The notes: a model not told the origin generated them from the sequence alone. A stretch of 64,000 bases of DNA from Pseudonocardia ammonioxydans (GCF_900115005.1 NZ_FOUY01000014.1:90581-154580); one strand, 5' to 3'; shown: positions 54,287-63,191, numbered from the stretch's first letter. Numbers and translations are program-made.

Positions 54287-54790
54287 ATGTGCGCCATGCC
54301 CAGCCCGACACCACGTGACGGCCGCCCGTACGGGGTGTCCCACCCGCGGCGGCGGGCGCGCACCGCCATGCGCCCCCGCCGCCGCACCGGGCCGTCCGGA
54401 TCCCCGCGACCGGACCCGGACGACCTCGGGCCCCCGATGACGGCGGGCACGCTGTGCGTGACCGCGGAGCCGCGCCCCGGCCACCGCGTGCGCCTGCGCT
54501 GCCTCGGGAGCATCGACCACGAGGCCGGCCCGGAGCTGTCCCGCTACATCCAGCACTGGGTCGAGGTGTCGTGCTGCGTGGTGCTCGACCTGTCCGGGGT
54601 GGACCGGCTGGACGCGTCCGGGCTCAGCGCCCTGATGATCGGGCTGCACCACGCCGAGCGGCGCGACGGGCACCTGCGGCTGGGCCGGCGTCCGTCTCCC
54701 GCGGCCGACCGGCTGCTCGCCCGCTCCGGGGTCCGGACCGTGTTCGAGGACGCCGACGCCGCCCGTCCCTGCCCGCACCGGTGCCGCTGA
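54287..54790 (+). CDS. STAS-domain protein (anti-anti-sigma-like)
   Basis: 167 aa. A basic, Pro/Arg-rich N-terminal 45 residues precede a STAS domain with VVLDLSGVDRLDASGLSALMIGLHHAE, whose Ser is the usual phosphorylation site. Starts 10 bases after the Asp23 gene with ribosome site GGGAG, so it is the third gene of the sigma operon. It may antagonise an anti-sigma kinase elsewhere. A later internal start at 54437 would give the bare STAS domain. Confidence 0.82.
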   Translation: MCAMPSPTPRDGRPYGVSHPRRRARTAMRPRRRTGPSGSPRPDPDDLGPPMTAGTLCVTAEPRPGHRVRLRCLGSIDHEAGPELSRYIQHWVEVSCCVVLDLSGVDRLDASGLSALMIGLHHAERRDGHLRLGRRPSPAADRLLARSGVRTVFEDADAARPCPHRCR

Positions 54791-54890
54791 CCGCGGGAAG
54801 CGCACCTCCCGCCGCCGGGCCGGCGCCGGAGCGGGTCGATCCGGGGCAGGCTGGTCCCGTCCGCGTGGTCGTCTGAGAGGGAGCCGCCCC

Positions 54891-55172
54891 ATGGCTGCAG
54901 AGAACGGATCGACTACACAGAACGGATCGGCTGCACGGAACGGATCGAATGGGCCCGAGTCCGCACCGACGTTCACCCCCGAGGAGGACGCGGAGGATCT
55001 CGGCCGGCTCCTCCGCGAGGCCCGCGCGATGCAGGACGTCAGCGTGGCCGAACTGGCCCGGCGCACCGACCGCACCGCCGACGACGTCCTCGACTTCGAG
55101 GCCGGACGCGTCGTCCCCGCGAGGCCGCAGTTCGCCGTCTACCTGGAGGCCCTCGGCTACAGCCCCGCCTGA
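54891..55172 (+). CDS. Small XRE-type helix-turn-helix protein
   Basis: 93 aa. Residues 30-85 form one HTH (DLGRLLREARAMQDVSVAELARRTDRTADDVLDFEAGRVVPARPQFAVYLEALG). The first 25 residues hold three NGS repeats from a repeated AACGGATCG in the DNA. Ribosome site GAGAGGGAG. Stands alone after the STAS gene. Confidence 0.8.
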   Translation: MAAENGSTTQNGSAARNGSNGPESAPTFTPEEDAEDLGRLLREARAMQDVSVAELARRTDRTADDVLDFEAGRVVPARPQFAVYLEALGYSPA

Positions 55173-55185
55173 CCGCCGGCCCCCG

Positions 55186-56085
55186 TCACCGTCCGCGCAG
55201 GGCGTGCCGCAGCAACGCGGCCGCGGTGCCCGACGGCTGTTCCGCGGAACGCCAGACCGCCCGCAGCTCCCGGTGCAGGTCGAGGCCGGACACCGCCACC
55301 TCGACCAGCGCACCGGTGACCCGGTCGTCGGCGACCACGAACTCGCTCAGCAACGCCGGCCCGGCACCGGAGCGCACGGCGGAGCGCAGCGCGGTGCTCG
55401 ACCCGAGCTCCAGCAGCGGCTCCACCGCCCGGTGCCCGGCGGCGGCGAGCGCGCGCTCGACCGTCTCCCGGGTGCCCGACCCGGGCTCCCGGGAGAGCAA
55501 CGGGGTCCCGGCGAGCTCGGCGGGCTCGACCGGGCGCCGGCGCCGGCTCCACGGGTGACCCGGGTCGACGACGAGCGTCAGCCGGTCGCGCCCGACCACC
55601 CGCGACCGCAGGCCGGGCAGCATCCCCGGCGACTCGACGAAGCCCAGCGACGCATCGCCGTCGCGGACGGCCGCGCACACCAGCGACGAGTTCATCACCT
55701 GCAGGCCCACCCGCGCCCCGGGATCGGAGCGGGTGAGCTGGGCGATCCACGACGGCAGCAGGTGCTCGGCCACGGTCAGGCTCGCGGCGACCACCAGCGG
55801 CGCAGAGGCCTGCAGCCGCAGGAGCTCGACGCCGTCCTGCAGCGCGCGCAGCTCGTCGAGTACCCGCTCGGCCCGTGCGGCCACCAGCTCCCCCGCCGTG
55901 GTGAGCGTCGAACCACGACGGCTGCGCTCGACCAGCTGCACCCCGAGCCGCCGCTCCAGGGCGCGCATCCGCTTGCTCGCCGCGGGCTGGCTGACCCCCG
56001 TCTCCGCCGCCGCGCCGCCGAGGCTGCCCCGCCGGCCGACCAGCACGAGCAACCGCAGCGACTCGAGATCCGGCGGGGTGGCCAC
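55186..56085 (-). CDS. LysR-family regulator of the YeiH exporter
   Basis: 299 aa. HTH ESLRLLVLVGRRGSLGGAAAETGVSQPAASKRMRALERRLGVQLVERSRRGSTLTTAG, effector domain of the CbbR/CysB-like type (ASLTVAEHLLPSWIAQLTRSDPGARVGLQVMNSSLV). Divergent from yeiH, the classical arrangement of LysR regulators with their targets. Confidence 0.93.
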   Translation of the reverse strand: MATPPDLESLRLLVLVGRRGSLGGAAAETGVSQPAASKRMRALERRLGVQLVERSRRGSTLTTAGELVAARAERVLDELRALQDGVELLRLQASAPLVVAASLTVAEHLLPSWIAQLTRSDPGARVGLQVMNSSLVCAAVRDGDASLGFVESPGMLPGLRSRVVGRDRLTLVVDPGHPWSRRRRPVEPAELAGTPLLSREPGSGTRETVERALAAAGHRAVEPLLELGSSTALRSAVRSGAGPALLSEFVVADDRVTGALVEVAVSGLDLHRELRAVWRSAEQPSGTAAALLRHALRGR

Positions 56086-56140
56086 GGACGCAGCGTAGGC
56101 GCCGTCCCGCCACGGGCGACCGGACCCAACCGCCGGGAAT

Positions 56141-56151
56141 GACCTCAGGTC
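56141..56151. promoter_or_regulatory. Candidate LysR-type palindrome
   Basis: GACCTCAGGTC lies between the LysR start (56085) and the chosen yeiH start (56199). Confidence 0.35.
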
Positions 56152-56198
56152 CGATCACCGGCTACCGGGAGGGCCCCGCGGGCGCGATCGTCGTCGGC

Positions 56199-57215
56199 GT
56201 GACCGCCACCGAACGACCCCCGGCCCGCCCGGCCCGGCGGGCCCGCACGCTGCTGCCCGGCCTGCTGCTGACCGCGACCGGCACGGCGGTCGCGTTCGCG
56301 GTCCACGACCTGGTCCCGGTGGTGAGCGCACTGACCGCGGCCGTCGTCCTGGGGGTGTGCACCGGCCGGTTCCTGCCCCGGGCCGCGCGGCCGGGCCTGA
56401 GCTGGGCGACCAGGACGCTGCTGCGGCTCGGGGTGGTGCTGCTCGGGCTCCAGCTCGGGCTGGGTGAGGTGCTCGGTCTGGGCGCCGGGACCGTGGCCGC
56501 GGTCGTCGGGACCGTGCTCGTCGCGTTCCTCGGCACCCTGGCCGTGGGCCGGTGGATCGGCGTCTCCCCCGGGCTCACCCTCATGGTCGCGACCGGCTTC
56601 TCCGTCTGCGGCGCCTCCGCGATCGCGGCGATGGACAGCGTCACCGAGGGCGACCGGGAGGACGTCGCCACCGGGATCACCCTCGTCACGCTCTACGGCA
56701 GCGCGGCGATCGCGCTGGTGCCGCTGCTCGCGTCGTGGCTGGGCATGGGGCCCGCGCACCTCGGGGCGTGGGCCGGCCTGAGCGTGCACGAGGTCGCGCA
56801 GGTGGTGGCGGCCGCGTCCCCGGCCGGGGCCGCCGCCGTCGCGACGGCGATCGTGATCAAGCTGACCCGCGTGCTCATGCTGGCCCCGATGGTGGCCGCG
56901 GTGAGCATCGTGCGGCGCCGGCGCGGGACCGCCCCCGGCACCGGCCGGCGCCCGCCACTGGTCCCGCTGTTCCTGCTCGGCTTCCTGACGATGATGGCCG
57001 TGCGGTCGACCGGCGCGGTCCCGGAGCCGGTCGTGTCGGCCACGACGACCGCGACCACGCTGCTGTTCGCGGCCGCCCTGTTCGGGCTGGGCAGCGCCGT
57101 GCGGGTGGGCACGCTGCTGCGCACCGGACGGCGGGGGCTGCTGCTGGGTGCCGCGTCCACGGTCCTGGTCGGTGCGGTCGGCCTGGGCGCGCTGGCGGTC
57201 ACCGGTGGGCCGTGA
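56199..57215 (+). CDS. YeiH-family (UPF0324) putative exporter
   Basis: 338 aa, ten or so hydrophobic helices. LGVCTGRFLPRAARPGLSWATRTLLRLGVVLLGLQLGL and ATGFSVCGASAIAAMDSV, LSVHEVAQVVAAA are UPF0324 signatures; relatives have been linked to sulfite/sulfate or taurine-derived anions. GTG 56199 puts the first helix at residue 20 and leaves room for the operator; ATG 56139 is the longer alternative. Confidence 0.87.
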   Translation: MTATERPPARPARRARTLLPGLLLTATGTAVAFAVHDLVPVVSALTAAVVLGVCTGRFLPRAARPGLSWATRTLLRLGVVLLGLQLGLGEVLGLGAGTVAAVVGTVLVAFLGTLAVGRWIGVSPGLTLMVATGFSVCGASAIAAMDSVTEGDREDVATGITLVTLYGSAAIALVPLLASWLGMGPAHLGAWAGLSVHEVAQVVAAASPAGAAAVATAIVIKLTRVLMLAPMVAAVSIVRRRRGTAPGTGRRPPLVPLFLLGFLTMMAVRSTGAVPEPVVSATTTATTLLFAAALFGLGSAVRVGTLLRTGRRGLLLGAASTVLVGAVGLGALAVTGGP

Positions 57216-57227
57216 GCCGCGGGCGGG

Positions 57228-57749
57228 TCAGCCCGCCGCGCGCAGGAGCCGGAGCTGCCCGATCTCGGCGGCGTTCTTGGTCAGCTCGGTGTTCACCCAG
57301 GCCAGGGTGTGCCCGACGGTGTACGACGGGTCGCCCTGCCAGGGAAAGCTCGCGGGTGCGTCCAGCGCGTCGTCGCCGAGCCCGCCGAGCACGTCCACCC
57401 AGTCGGCCCGCAGCCGGCGCAGCAACTCCACCGCCCGCGCGGTGTCGCCGGGCCACCGGACGTCGGTCCGCTCGGTCGGCGTCCGCCCCCGCAGGTGGTC
57501 GATCGTCACCGTCCACCACCAGCTGATGTGCCAGGTGGTCCAGGCGATCGTCGGGACGGGGACCGGGTCGGGTTCCTGCTCGGCGAAGTCCGGCTCCCAC
57601 CCGCCGTCGGCACCCGGGTGCACCGTCCAGCACAGCCCGGCCGGCTCCCACAGGGCGTCGTCGGGTTCCAGCCGCTCGAGGTGGTACTCGAACAGCGACC
57701 AGGTGAGATCGAACTGCCAGCGCAGGACGTCGAGACGGGACGTCGGCAC
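57228..57749 (-). CDS. DinB-superfamily protein
   Basis: 173 aa, four-helix bundle type. Metal ligand candidates are the His of AWTTWHISWWW and of SYTVGHTLAWVNTELTKN. DinB-like proteins use metal and a thiol cofactor (mycothiol or bacillithiol) for transfer or detoxification. GTG 57749. Convergent with yeiH, 12 bases apart. Confidence 0.82.
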   Translation of the reverse strand: MPTSRLDVLRWQFDLTWSLFEYHLERLEPDDALWEPAGLCWTVHPGADGGWEPDFAEQEPDPVPVPTIAWTTWHISWWWTVTIDHLRGRTPTERTDVRWPGDTARAVELLRRLRADWVDVLGGLGDDALDAPASFPWQGDPSYTVGHTLAWVNTELTKNAAEIGQLRLLRAAG

Positions 57750-57800
57750 GGGATGATCGTGTCAGCGCGGGCCCACGCCGGGCATCACGTTTCGCGCTGG

Positions 57801-58835
57801 TCAGGCGGGCAGCTCTCCCAGCACCCGGTCCAGCTCGTCGAGGCAGGCCGTCCCGGCGGAGACCGAGTAGCCGTCCCACCACGCGACCGGGTCCAGGGCG
57901 GCGACCCGGCCCGCCCGCACCGCGGGCAGCTGCTCCCAGATCCCGCCGGTCGTGTAGCGCTCGAAGGTGTCCTGCGCCTGGTCCACCATCCCGCCGCCAC
58001 CGACGACGTACAGCAGCACGTCGGCGTCGGCCAGCGTCCCGACGGTCTCCTCGCTCACCGACACGTAGGTCTCCTGCGGAGACGGCGCGTCGGTCGACGG
58101 CGGGCGGCGCAGGCCGACGTCGGCCAGGACGGCGGAACCGAAGATCTCCCCGCGGATCGTGCGCAGCTCGTCGGTGGTGAAGCGCAGCAGCGCGACCGAC
58201 TGCCTGCCGATCCGGTCGGCGTGCGTGGCGGCCACCGCGTCGGCCCGTTCCCGGAAGCCCGCGAGCCGGCGCTCCATCTCCGGGCCGGCGCCGAGAACGT
58301 CGCCGAGGAACCCGACCGCGTCCTGCCAGGCGGCCCCGCTGCCGGCGTTCTCGTAGGCCACGGTCGGCGCGATCGCGGCGAGCTGCTCGTAGTGCTCCCG
58401 GACCCGCTGGGTGTTGCCGATGATCAGATCCGGGTTCAGGCCGACCAGCTGCTCCAGGTTGAGCTGGTTGAACCCGAGCTCGGTGAAGCCCGGCACCGGC
58501 CCCGGCACGTACGGGGGTACCGCGACCGCGCCCTGGAGGGTCTCCGAGGCGATCAGCGGCACGCCGAGCTCGAGGCCGACCTGCAGGCCACCGTTGCTGT
58601 CCAGCGAGACGATCCGCTGGGGCGCCACCGGGGCCGTGGCGGTCCCCAGTGGATGCTCGATGGTCCGGCCGGGCGGCGCCTGCTCTCCCGCGCCGCCGGA
58701 CGAGCCGCACCCGGCGGCGGTCAGCAGTCCGGTGAGGGCGCCGGCGGCGAGGAGACCGCGCCGGGTCAGCGCCGCGCGGGGGTGGCCGGCGTCGTCACCG
58801 AGGTACGCACCGGGCTGCGGGGGTCGAAGCAACAC
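57801..58835 (-). CDS. Iron-siderophore ABC transporter substrate-binding lipoprotein
   Basis: 344 aa. After an N-terminal arm comes RRGLLAAGALTGLLTAAGCGSS, a lipoprotein signal with two Arg (a Tat-type RR is possible). Binding domain: PQRIVSLDSNGGLQVGLELGVPLIA, LEQLVGLNPDLIIGN, GTLADADVLLYVVGGGGM. TAGTGT stands seven bases before GTG 58835 (leaderless) and an IdeR-type box fills the promoter spacer, so it is induced when iron is low. Confidence 0.92.
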   Translation of the reverse strand: MLLRPPQPGAYLGDDAGHPRAALTRRGLLAAGALTGLLTAAGCGSSGGAGEQAPPGRTIEHPLGTATAPVAPQRIVSLDSNGGLQVGLELGVPLIASETLQGAVAVPPYVPGPVPGFTELGFNQLNLEQLVGLNPDLIIGNTQRVREHYEQLAAIAPTVAYENAGSGAAWQDAVGFLGDVLGAGPEMERRLAGFRERADAVAATHADRIGRQSVALLRFTTDELRTIRGEIFGSAVLADVGLRRPPSTDAPSPQETYVSVSEETVGTLADADVLLYVVGGGGMVDQAQDTFERYTTGGIWEQLPAVRAGRVAALDPVAWWDGYSVSAGTACLDELDRVLGELPA

Positions 58836-58847
58836 GAATCGGACACT

Positions 58848-58866
58848 AGAGGTGAGGCTTACCTGG
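58848..58866 (-). promoter_or_regulatory. IdeR/DtxR iron box
   Basis: Core AGGTGAGGCTTACCT (58850-58864). The 19-bp site matches the IdeR consensus at about 13 of 19 positions. It lies between -10 TAGTGT (complement of 58843-58848) and a -35-like TGGACC (complement of 58866-58871). Confidence 0.75.
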
Positions 58867-59701
58867 GTCCAGAGAGATCCGCCGCCGCCCACTTTTCCGC
58901 CCGGTCGTCCGCCGCGAGCAGCGGGCAGGTCAGGCACATGCCGTGGGCGCCGTCGGTGAAGTCCAGGCAGCACGCCCCGCGCACGCCCCAGACCTGCTCG
59001 TTCTCCGGTCCGAAGCGGACCATCGCGGGCTCCGAACGGCGCGGGACACCCGCGGCGAACAGCTGCTCGGCGAGCTCGCCCGCCCGCTCCCACGCCGCGG
59101 CGCGGTCGCGCTCCAGCTGGCGGGCCAGGTTGAGCATCCCGAAGTGGACCATGTCGATGACGTAGCTCCAGAGCGTGCGCGGTCCCACCCGGGTCCGGGC
59201 CGCCACGAGCTCCACCAGCGGACGCACCGTCGCCACGAAACCCGGTGCCAGCCACGCGTCCAGCTCGGCCCGGTCGGTGACGGGCAGCGCACCGCCGCGG
59301 GCCGGCCCGATCACCGCCTCGTGGCCCACGACGAGCACCCGGTCCAGGACCGCGGCCCCGACGGTGTCGTCGGCGCCGCCGGAGCGGCCGGGGCCGGTCG
59401 TACGGTAGACGTACCGGTCCGGGCCGAGCTGCGGCGCGGCCTCGAGCAGGTACACCGCCCCGGCCGTGCAGAAGATCAGCTCGCGGAGCAGGGTCCGGAG
59501 GGTGTGCACCGCCCGCGGGCCGGGCGGTTCGGCAGCGTCCGCGTCGAGCAGACGCCCGAGGAACGGGTCCGCGGGATCCGCGATGCCGGCGGCCGTGATC
59601 CACTCCGGCCCGGACGGCGCCTCGGTCACGACACCGGGCAGCGGCGCGAAGCGCAGCGGCGCGCACCGCGCGCGGAGCTCGTCGATCACCATCGGGCACA
59701 C
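58859..59701 (-). CDS. FhuF-like ferric-siderophore reductase
   Basis: 280 aa. C-terminal cysteine motif GACCLDFTDGAHGMCLTCPLL (Cys-Cys-x10-Cys-x2-Cys) binds a [2Fe-2S] cluster in FhuF-family reductases that release iron from siderophores. Upstream HTLRTLLRELIFCTAGAVYLLEA and WSYVIDMVHFGMLNLAR are also FhuF-like. The TAA stop is inside the next gene's iron box. GTG 59701 or ATG 59692 may be the start. Confidence 0.85.
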   Translation of the reverse strand: MCPMVIDELRARCAPLRFAPLPGVVTEAPSGPEWITAAGIADPADPFLGRLLDADAAEPPGPRAVHTLRTLLRELIFCTAGAVYLLEAAPQLGPDRYVYRTTGPGRSGGADDTVGAAVLDRVLVVGHEAVIGPARGGALPVTDRAELDAWLAPGFVATVRPLVELVAARTRVGPRTLWSYVIDMVHFGMLNLARQLERDRAAAWERAGELAEQLFAAGVPRRSEPAMVRFGPENEQVWGVRGACCLDFTDGAHGMCLTCPLLAADDRAEKWAAADLSGPR

Positions 59702-59733
59702 ACTGGCACACCCACGCGCCGGTGTCGTGCGGC

Positions 59734-60150
59734 TCAGCCCGGGACCGCGCGGTTCACGAACCAGTCGGAGATCCCCGGCATGTGCTGCTCGAAGTCACCG
59801 GGCGCGGAGACGTTGAGCGCGCCGCACCGCTCGCCGGTCCGGTTCTCGAAGTCGTGGACCACCCCGCCGGGCACGAGGACGAACGAGCCCGTCGTCGCGT
59901 CGACCCACTCCCCGCCGACGCACACGCTCATCGTCCCCTCGAGGACGTAGAAGACGTCGTCCTCGGGGTGCGAGTGCGGGCCGGGGCCGGGCGTGTGCGG
60001 GTCGAGCCACCACTCGGAGATCGAGTAACGGCCCGCGGTCTCGGCGCCGTCGGCCTTGAACACGGCCGTCCCGCGGCCGAGCGGGTACGCGCGACCGGCG
60101 CCCGGGGCCAGGACCACCGGTCGCCGTGCGCCGTGCTGCTGATCGGTCAC
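59734..60150 (-). CDS. Cupin-domain protein, last gene of the Mn-uptake operon
   Basis: 138 aa. Cupin motif 1 PHTPGPGPHSHPEDDVFYVLEG and motif 2 PGGVVHDFENRTGE give three His and one Glu for a metal, probably Mn or Fe. GTG 60150 overlaps the permease stop (GTGA). Its place in the operon hints at a Mn-dependent enzyme or a metal sensor; no substrate is suggested. Confidence 0.85.
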   Translation of the reverse strand: MTDQQHGARRPVVLAPGAGRAYPLGRGTAVFKADGAETAGRYSISEWWLDPHTPGPGPHSHPEDDVFYVLEGTMSVCVGGEWVDATTGSFVLVPGGVVHDFENRTGERCGALNVSAPGDFEQHMPGISDWFVNRAVPG

Positions 60151-61037
60151 CGGGCACCCCCGTCGTCGGCCGGACCGGAACCGGCAACGGTAGCGCGCTG
60201 CGGGGGCCCCACCAAGCGGGCGAGCAGGCCGTGCCGCGGTCCGAGCAGGTAGGCGAGGGTGAACGCGACGGCGAGACAGACGACGACCGAGCCGCCGGTG
60301 GAGACGTCGAGGTGGAAGCTCAGGTAGGTCCCGGCGACCGCCGAGCCGACGGCGACGAGCACCGCGATCAGCAGCATCCGCTCCATCCGGTCGGTCAGCA
60401 GGTACGCCGTCGCCCCCGGAATGATCAGTACCGCGACCACCAGCACGATCCCGACCGCCTGCAACGCCACGACGACGGCCAGCGCCAGCAGCCCGAGCAG
60501 TATCGCCTCGGTGCGGCGCGGGTCGATCCCGACCGCGTGGGCGTGCGTCCGGTCGAACGCGACCAGTGTGAAGTCGCGGTGCTTGACCAGCACCACGACC
60601 ACCGTGAGGACGCCCAGGAGCAGGATCTGCGCGACGTCCGGGCCGGACAGCCCGAGCAGGTTGCCGAACAGGATGTGCCCCAGGTCGGTGTCCGACGGCG
60701 TCGTGGAGATCAGCACCAGGCCCAGCGCGAACAGGCCGGTGAAGACCACCCCGATCGCCGCGTCCTCCTTCACCCGCGACGTCCGCCGGACCACCCCGAT
60801 CAGGGCCACCGCGCCGGCACCGAACACGAAGGCCCCGATCCCGAACGGGATCCCGACGATGTAGGACAGCACCACCCCGGGCAGCACCGCGTGCGAGACC
60901 GCGTCGCCCATCAGCGACCAGCCGACCAGCGTGAGCCAGCACGACAGCAGCGCCCCGACCGTCCCGGCGACGATCGCGACCAGCAACGCCCGCTGCATGA
61001 AGTCGAACTGCAGCGGCTCGACCAGCCAGGCGATCAC
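60147..61037 (-). CDS. Metal ABC transporter permease (Mn/Zn type)
   Basis: 296 aa, about eight helices of the ABC-3 family: FMQRALLVAIVAGTVGALLSCWLTLVGWSLMGDAVSHAVLPGVVLSYIVG at the N-terminus and AVGIVLVVAVLIIPGATAYLLTDRM later. GTG 61037 overlaps the ATPase stop (GTGA). Confidence 0.95.
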   Translation of the reverse strand: MIAWLVEPLQFDFMQRALLVAIVAGTVGALLSCWLTLVGWSLMGDAVSHAVLPGVVLSYIVGIPFGIGAFVFGAGAVALIGVVRRTSRVKEDAAIGVVFTGLFALGLVLISTTPSDTDLGHILFGNLLGLSGPDVAQILLLGVLTVVVVLVKHRDFTLVAFDRTHAHAVGIDPRRTEAILLGLLALAVVVALQAVGIVLVVAVLIIPGATAYLLTDRMERMLLIAVLVAVGSAVAGTYLSFHLDVSTGGSVVVCLAVAFTLAYLLGPRHGLLARLVGPPQRATVAGSGPADDGGAR

Positions 61038-61756
61038 GACGCGTTCCGCAGGCCGAACACCCGGCCGAGGACCTCGGGGGTGAGCACCTCGTCCGGTGTC
61101 CCGTCGGCGAGCAGCCGCCCGGCCAGCAGCACCACTCGCCCGCACAGCCGGGACACCCCGGCGACGTCGTGTGTGGACACCAGCACCGTGCGCCCGGCCG
61201 CCGCCAGCTCGCCCAGCACGCCGGTCATCTCCTCCTGGGTGCGGTGGTCGACCCCGGCGAACGGCTCGTCGAGCAGCAGCAGCGGCGCGTCCTGCGCGAT
61301 CGCCCGCGCGAGGAACACCCGCTTGCGCTGGCCGCCGGACAGCCGCCCGATCTGCCGGTCCGCGTACCCGGTGAGCCCCACCCGGTCCAGCGCGGCCTCG
61401 ACGGCCGCACGGTCGGCCGGCCGCGCCCGGCGCATCGTGCCCATGCCGGCGTACCGCCCGGTGAGGACGACCTGGTGGGCGAGGATCGGGAAGTCCGGGT
61501 CGATCGCCTCGGCCTGGGGCATGTAGGCGACGGCGGCCCGGCGGCGGGCGGTGGCCGAGGTCGCCCCCAGGACGCGGACCGTGCCGCTCACCGGACGGAC
61601 GAGACCCATCACGGCGCGGAACAGGGTCGACTTCCCCGAGCCGTTGGCCCCCATCAGCCCGCAGACGGTGCCCTCGCCGAGCCGCAGCGAGACGTCGTCG
61701 AGCGCGAGCACCTCGCCGTGCCGGACCGTGAGCCCGGCGATCTCGAGCGCGGTCAC
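61034..61756 (-). CDS. Metal ABC transporter ATP-binding protein
   Basis: 240 aa. Walker A GANGSGKST, Q loop MPQAEAID, signature LSGGQRKR, Walker B LLLLDEPFAGVD, H loop STHD. GTG 61756 overlaps the stop of the binding-protein gene (GTGA). Confidence 0.96.
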   Translation of the reverse strand: MTALEIAGLTVRHGEVLALDDVSLRLGEGTVCGLMGANGSGKSTLFRAVMGLVRPVSGTVRVLGATSATARRRAAVAYMPQAEAIDPDFPILAHQVVLTGRYAGMGTMRRARPADRAAVEAALDRVGLTGYADRQIGRLSGGQRKRVFLARAIAQDAPLLLLDEPFAGVDHRTQEEMTGVLGELAAAGRTVLVSTHDVAGVSRLCGRVVLLAGRLLADGTPDEVLTPEVLGRVFGLRNAS

Positions 61757-62676
61757 GGCCGGGCCCCGGTCAGGCCTTCGGCGATCGTCCCGGCGTCGTG
61801 GCGGAGCAGGTCGAGGTAGGTCGGTGCCGGACCGTCCGGCCCGGTCAGCGAGTCGACGTGCAGCGGCCCGGCCAGCCGCGCGCCGGTCTCCTCGGCGACC
61901 TGGCGCTGCGCGGCGTCGTTCACCGTCGACTCGCAGAAGACCGCGGGGACCCCCGAGTCGCGGACGACTCCCACGACGCCGGCGATCTGACGGGGCGTGC
62001 CCTCCCCCTCCGCGTTCACCGGCCACAGGTAGGCCTCGCGCAACCCCGCGTCACGGGCGAGGTAGGAGAAGGCGCCCTCGCAGGTCACGAGCACGCGCCG
62101 GTCCGGCGGGATCCCCGCCAGGTCCGCGCTCAGCTGCTCGCCGACGGCCCGGATCTCGCCGGCGTAGCGCTCGGCGTTCGCCGCGTACGACGCCGCGCCG
62201 GCCGGGTCGAGCCGGGTCAGGGCGTCCCGGATGGTGCCCACGTACCGCGCGCCCGCGGCCGGGGACATCCAGGCGTGCGGGTTGGGCCGGTCGCGGTACT
62301 CCCCGGCCGCGATCGGGAGCGGCTCGATCCCCTCGCTCGCCACGACCGCGGGCACCTCGGTCCGGTCGACGAACCGGGAGAACCAGCGTTCGAGGCCCAT
62401 CCCGTTCTCGATCAGCAGGTCCGCCCCGGCGCCGCGGACGAGGTCGTCCGGCGACGGCTCGTAGTCGTGGATCTCGGCGCCCGGCCGGGTCAGCGACTCG
62501 ACCCGCACCCGGTCGCCCGCGACCTGCCGGGTCATGTCGGCCAGCACGGTGAACGTCGTGAGCACCACCGGGCGCGGGTCGTCGTCGGCCGGCGCGCCGG
62601 AGCAGCCCGCGAGGAGCAGGCCGGCGACGAGCACGACCGCCGATGTTCGCCACACCGAAACCCTGCTGTTAGGCAT
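61753..62676 (-). CDS. Manganese-type ABC transporter substrate-binding lipoprotein
   Basis: 307 aa. Lipoprotein signal [17 protein letters not shown]. Metal ligands by position: His in [11 protein letters not shown], His in NPHAWMSP, Glu in [15 protein letters not shown] and Asp in [11 protein letters not shown]. His-His-Glu-Asp is the Mn set (PsaA/MntC), whereas zinc proteins have a third His. ATG 62676 overlaps the metal operator; GTG 62655 is a shorter start that would still leave the signal peptide. First gene of the four-gene operon. Confidence 0.9.
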   Translation of the reverse strand: MPNSRVSVWRTSAVVLVAGLLLAGCSGAPADDDPRPVVLTTFTVLADMTRQVAGDRVRVESLTRPGAEIHDYEPSPDDLVRGAGADLLIENGMGLERWFSRFVDRTEVPAVVASEGIEPLPIAAGEYRDRPNPHAWMSPAAGARYVGTIRDALTRLDPAGAASYAANAERYAGEIRAVGEQLSADLAGIPPDRRVLVTCEGAFSYLARDAGLREAYLWPVNAEGEGTPRQIAGVVGVVRDSGVPAVFCESTVNDAAQRQVAEETGARLAGPLHVDSLTGPDGPAPTYLDLLRHDAGTIAEGLTGARP

Positions 62677-62682
62677 GGCTAA
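62669..62682. promoter_or_regulatory. DtxR/MntR-type metal operator over the start codon
   Basis: TTAGGCATGGCTAA, an inverted repeat TTAG-n6-CTAA, covers ATG 62676. Similar boxes bind DtxR-family manganese regulators; its site between the Mn operon and ynfA fits. Confidence 0.55.
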
Positions 62683-62731
62683 ACCATGCCGGACCGGCGG
62701 ACCGGAACACAACACCCGGCAGGATGCGGGC

Positions 62732-63067
62732 ATGACGGTGCTGCGCTCGGTGGTCCTGTTCGGCATCGCCGCCCTGTGCGAGATCGGCGGCGCGTGGCTG
62801 GTCTGGCAGGGCGTGCGCGAACACCGCGGCTGGCTGTGGATCGGTGCCGGGGTGGTCGCGCTGGGGCTCTACGGCTTCGTCGCGACCCTGCAGCCGGACG
62901 CGAACTTCGGTCGCATCCTGGCGGCGTACGGCGGGGTGTTCGTGGCCGGGTCGCTGGCCTGGGGCATGGTCGTCGACGGGTTCCGGCCGGACCGCTGGGA
63001 CGTGACCGGGGCGCTGGTCTGCCTGGCCGGCGTCGCACTGGTCATGTACGGCCCCCGTCCGGTGTAG
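62732..63067 (+). CDS. YnfA/UPF0060 family membrane protein
   Basis: 111 aa, four helices: [49 protein letters not shown] and [48 protein letters not shown]. It is drug/metabolite-transporter-like; function unproven. CAGGAT at 62720-62725 lies six bases before ATG 62732 (leaderless). Confidence 0.92.
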   Translation: MTVLRSVVLFGIAALCEIGGAWLVWQGVREHRGWLWIGAGVVALGLYGFVATLQPDANFGRILAAYGGVFVAGSLAWGMVVDGFRPDRWDVTGALVCLAGVALVMYGPRPV

Positions 63068-63151
63068 ACATGGTCAGACCGGTCACGATCGGCTTGCCCG
63101 GGCACGGGGATCGGGCATCTTGGACCCGGACCCGCCGACCGGCGGCACACC

Positions 63152-63191
63152 CCGGACGAGACGCGCCGTACCCGGACCGACAAGACGACGC
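63152..63191 (+). promoter_or_regulatory. Guanidine-III riboswitch (ykkC-III)
   Basis: CCGGACGAG, CGCGCCGTACCCGG and GACAAGACGACGC occur in that order over 40 nt, the same blocks and spacing as the known guanidine-III aptamer of Thermobifida. The pseudoknot CCGG/CCGG and GCGCCG/...GCGC can form. It ends 9 bases before the ribosome site AAGGAG of the SMR gene, so guanidinium would free that site. Confidence 0.85.
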
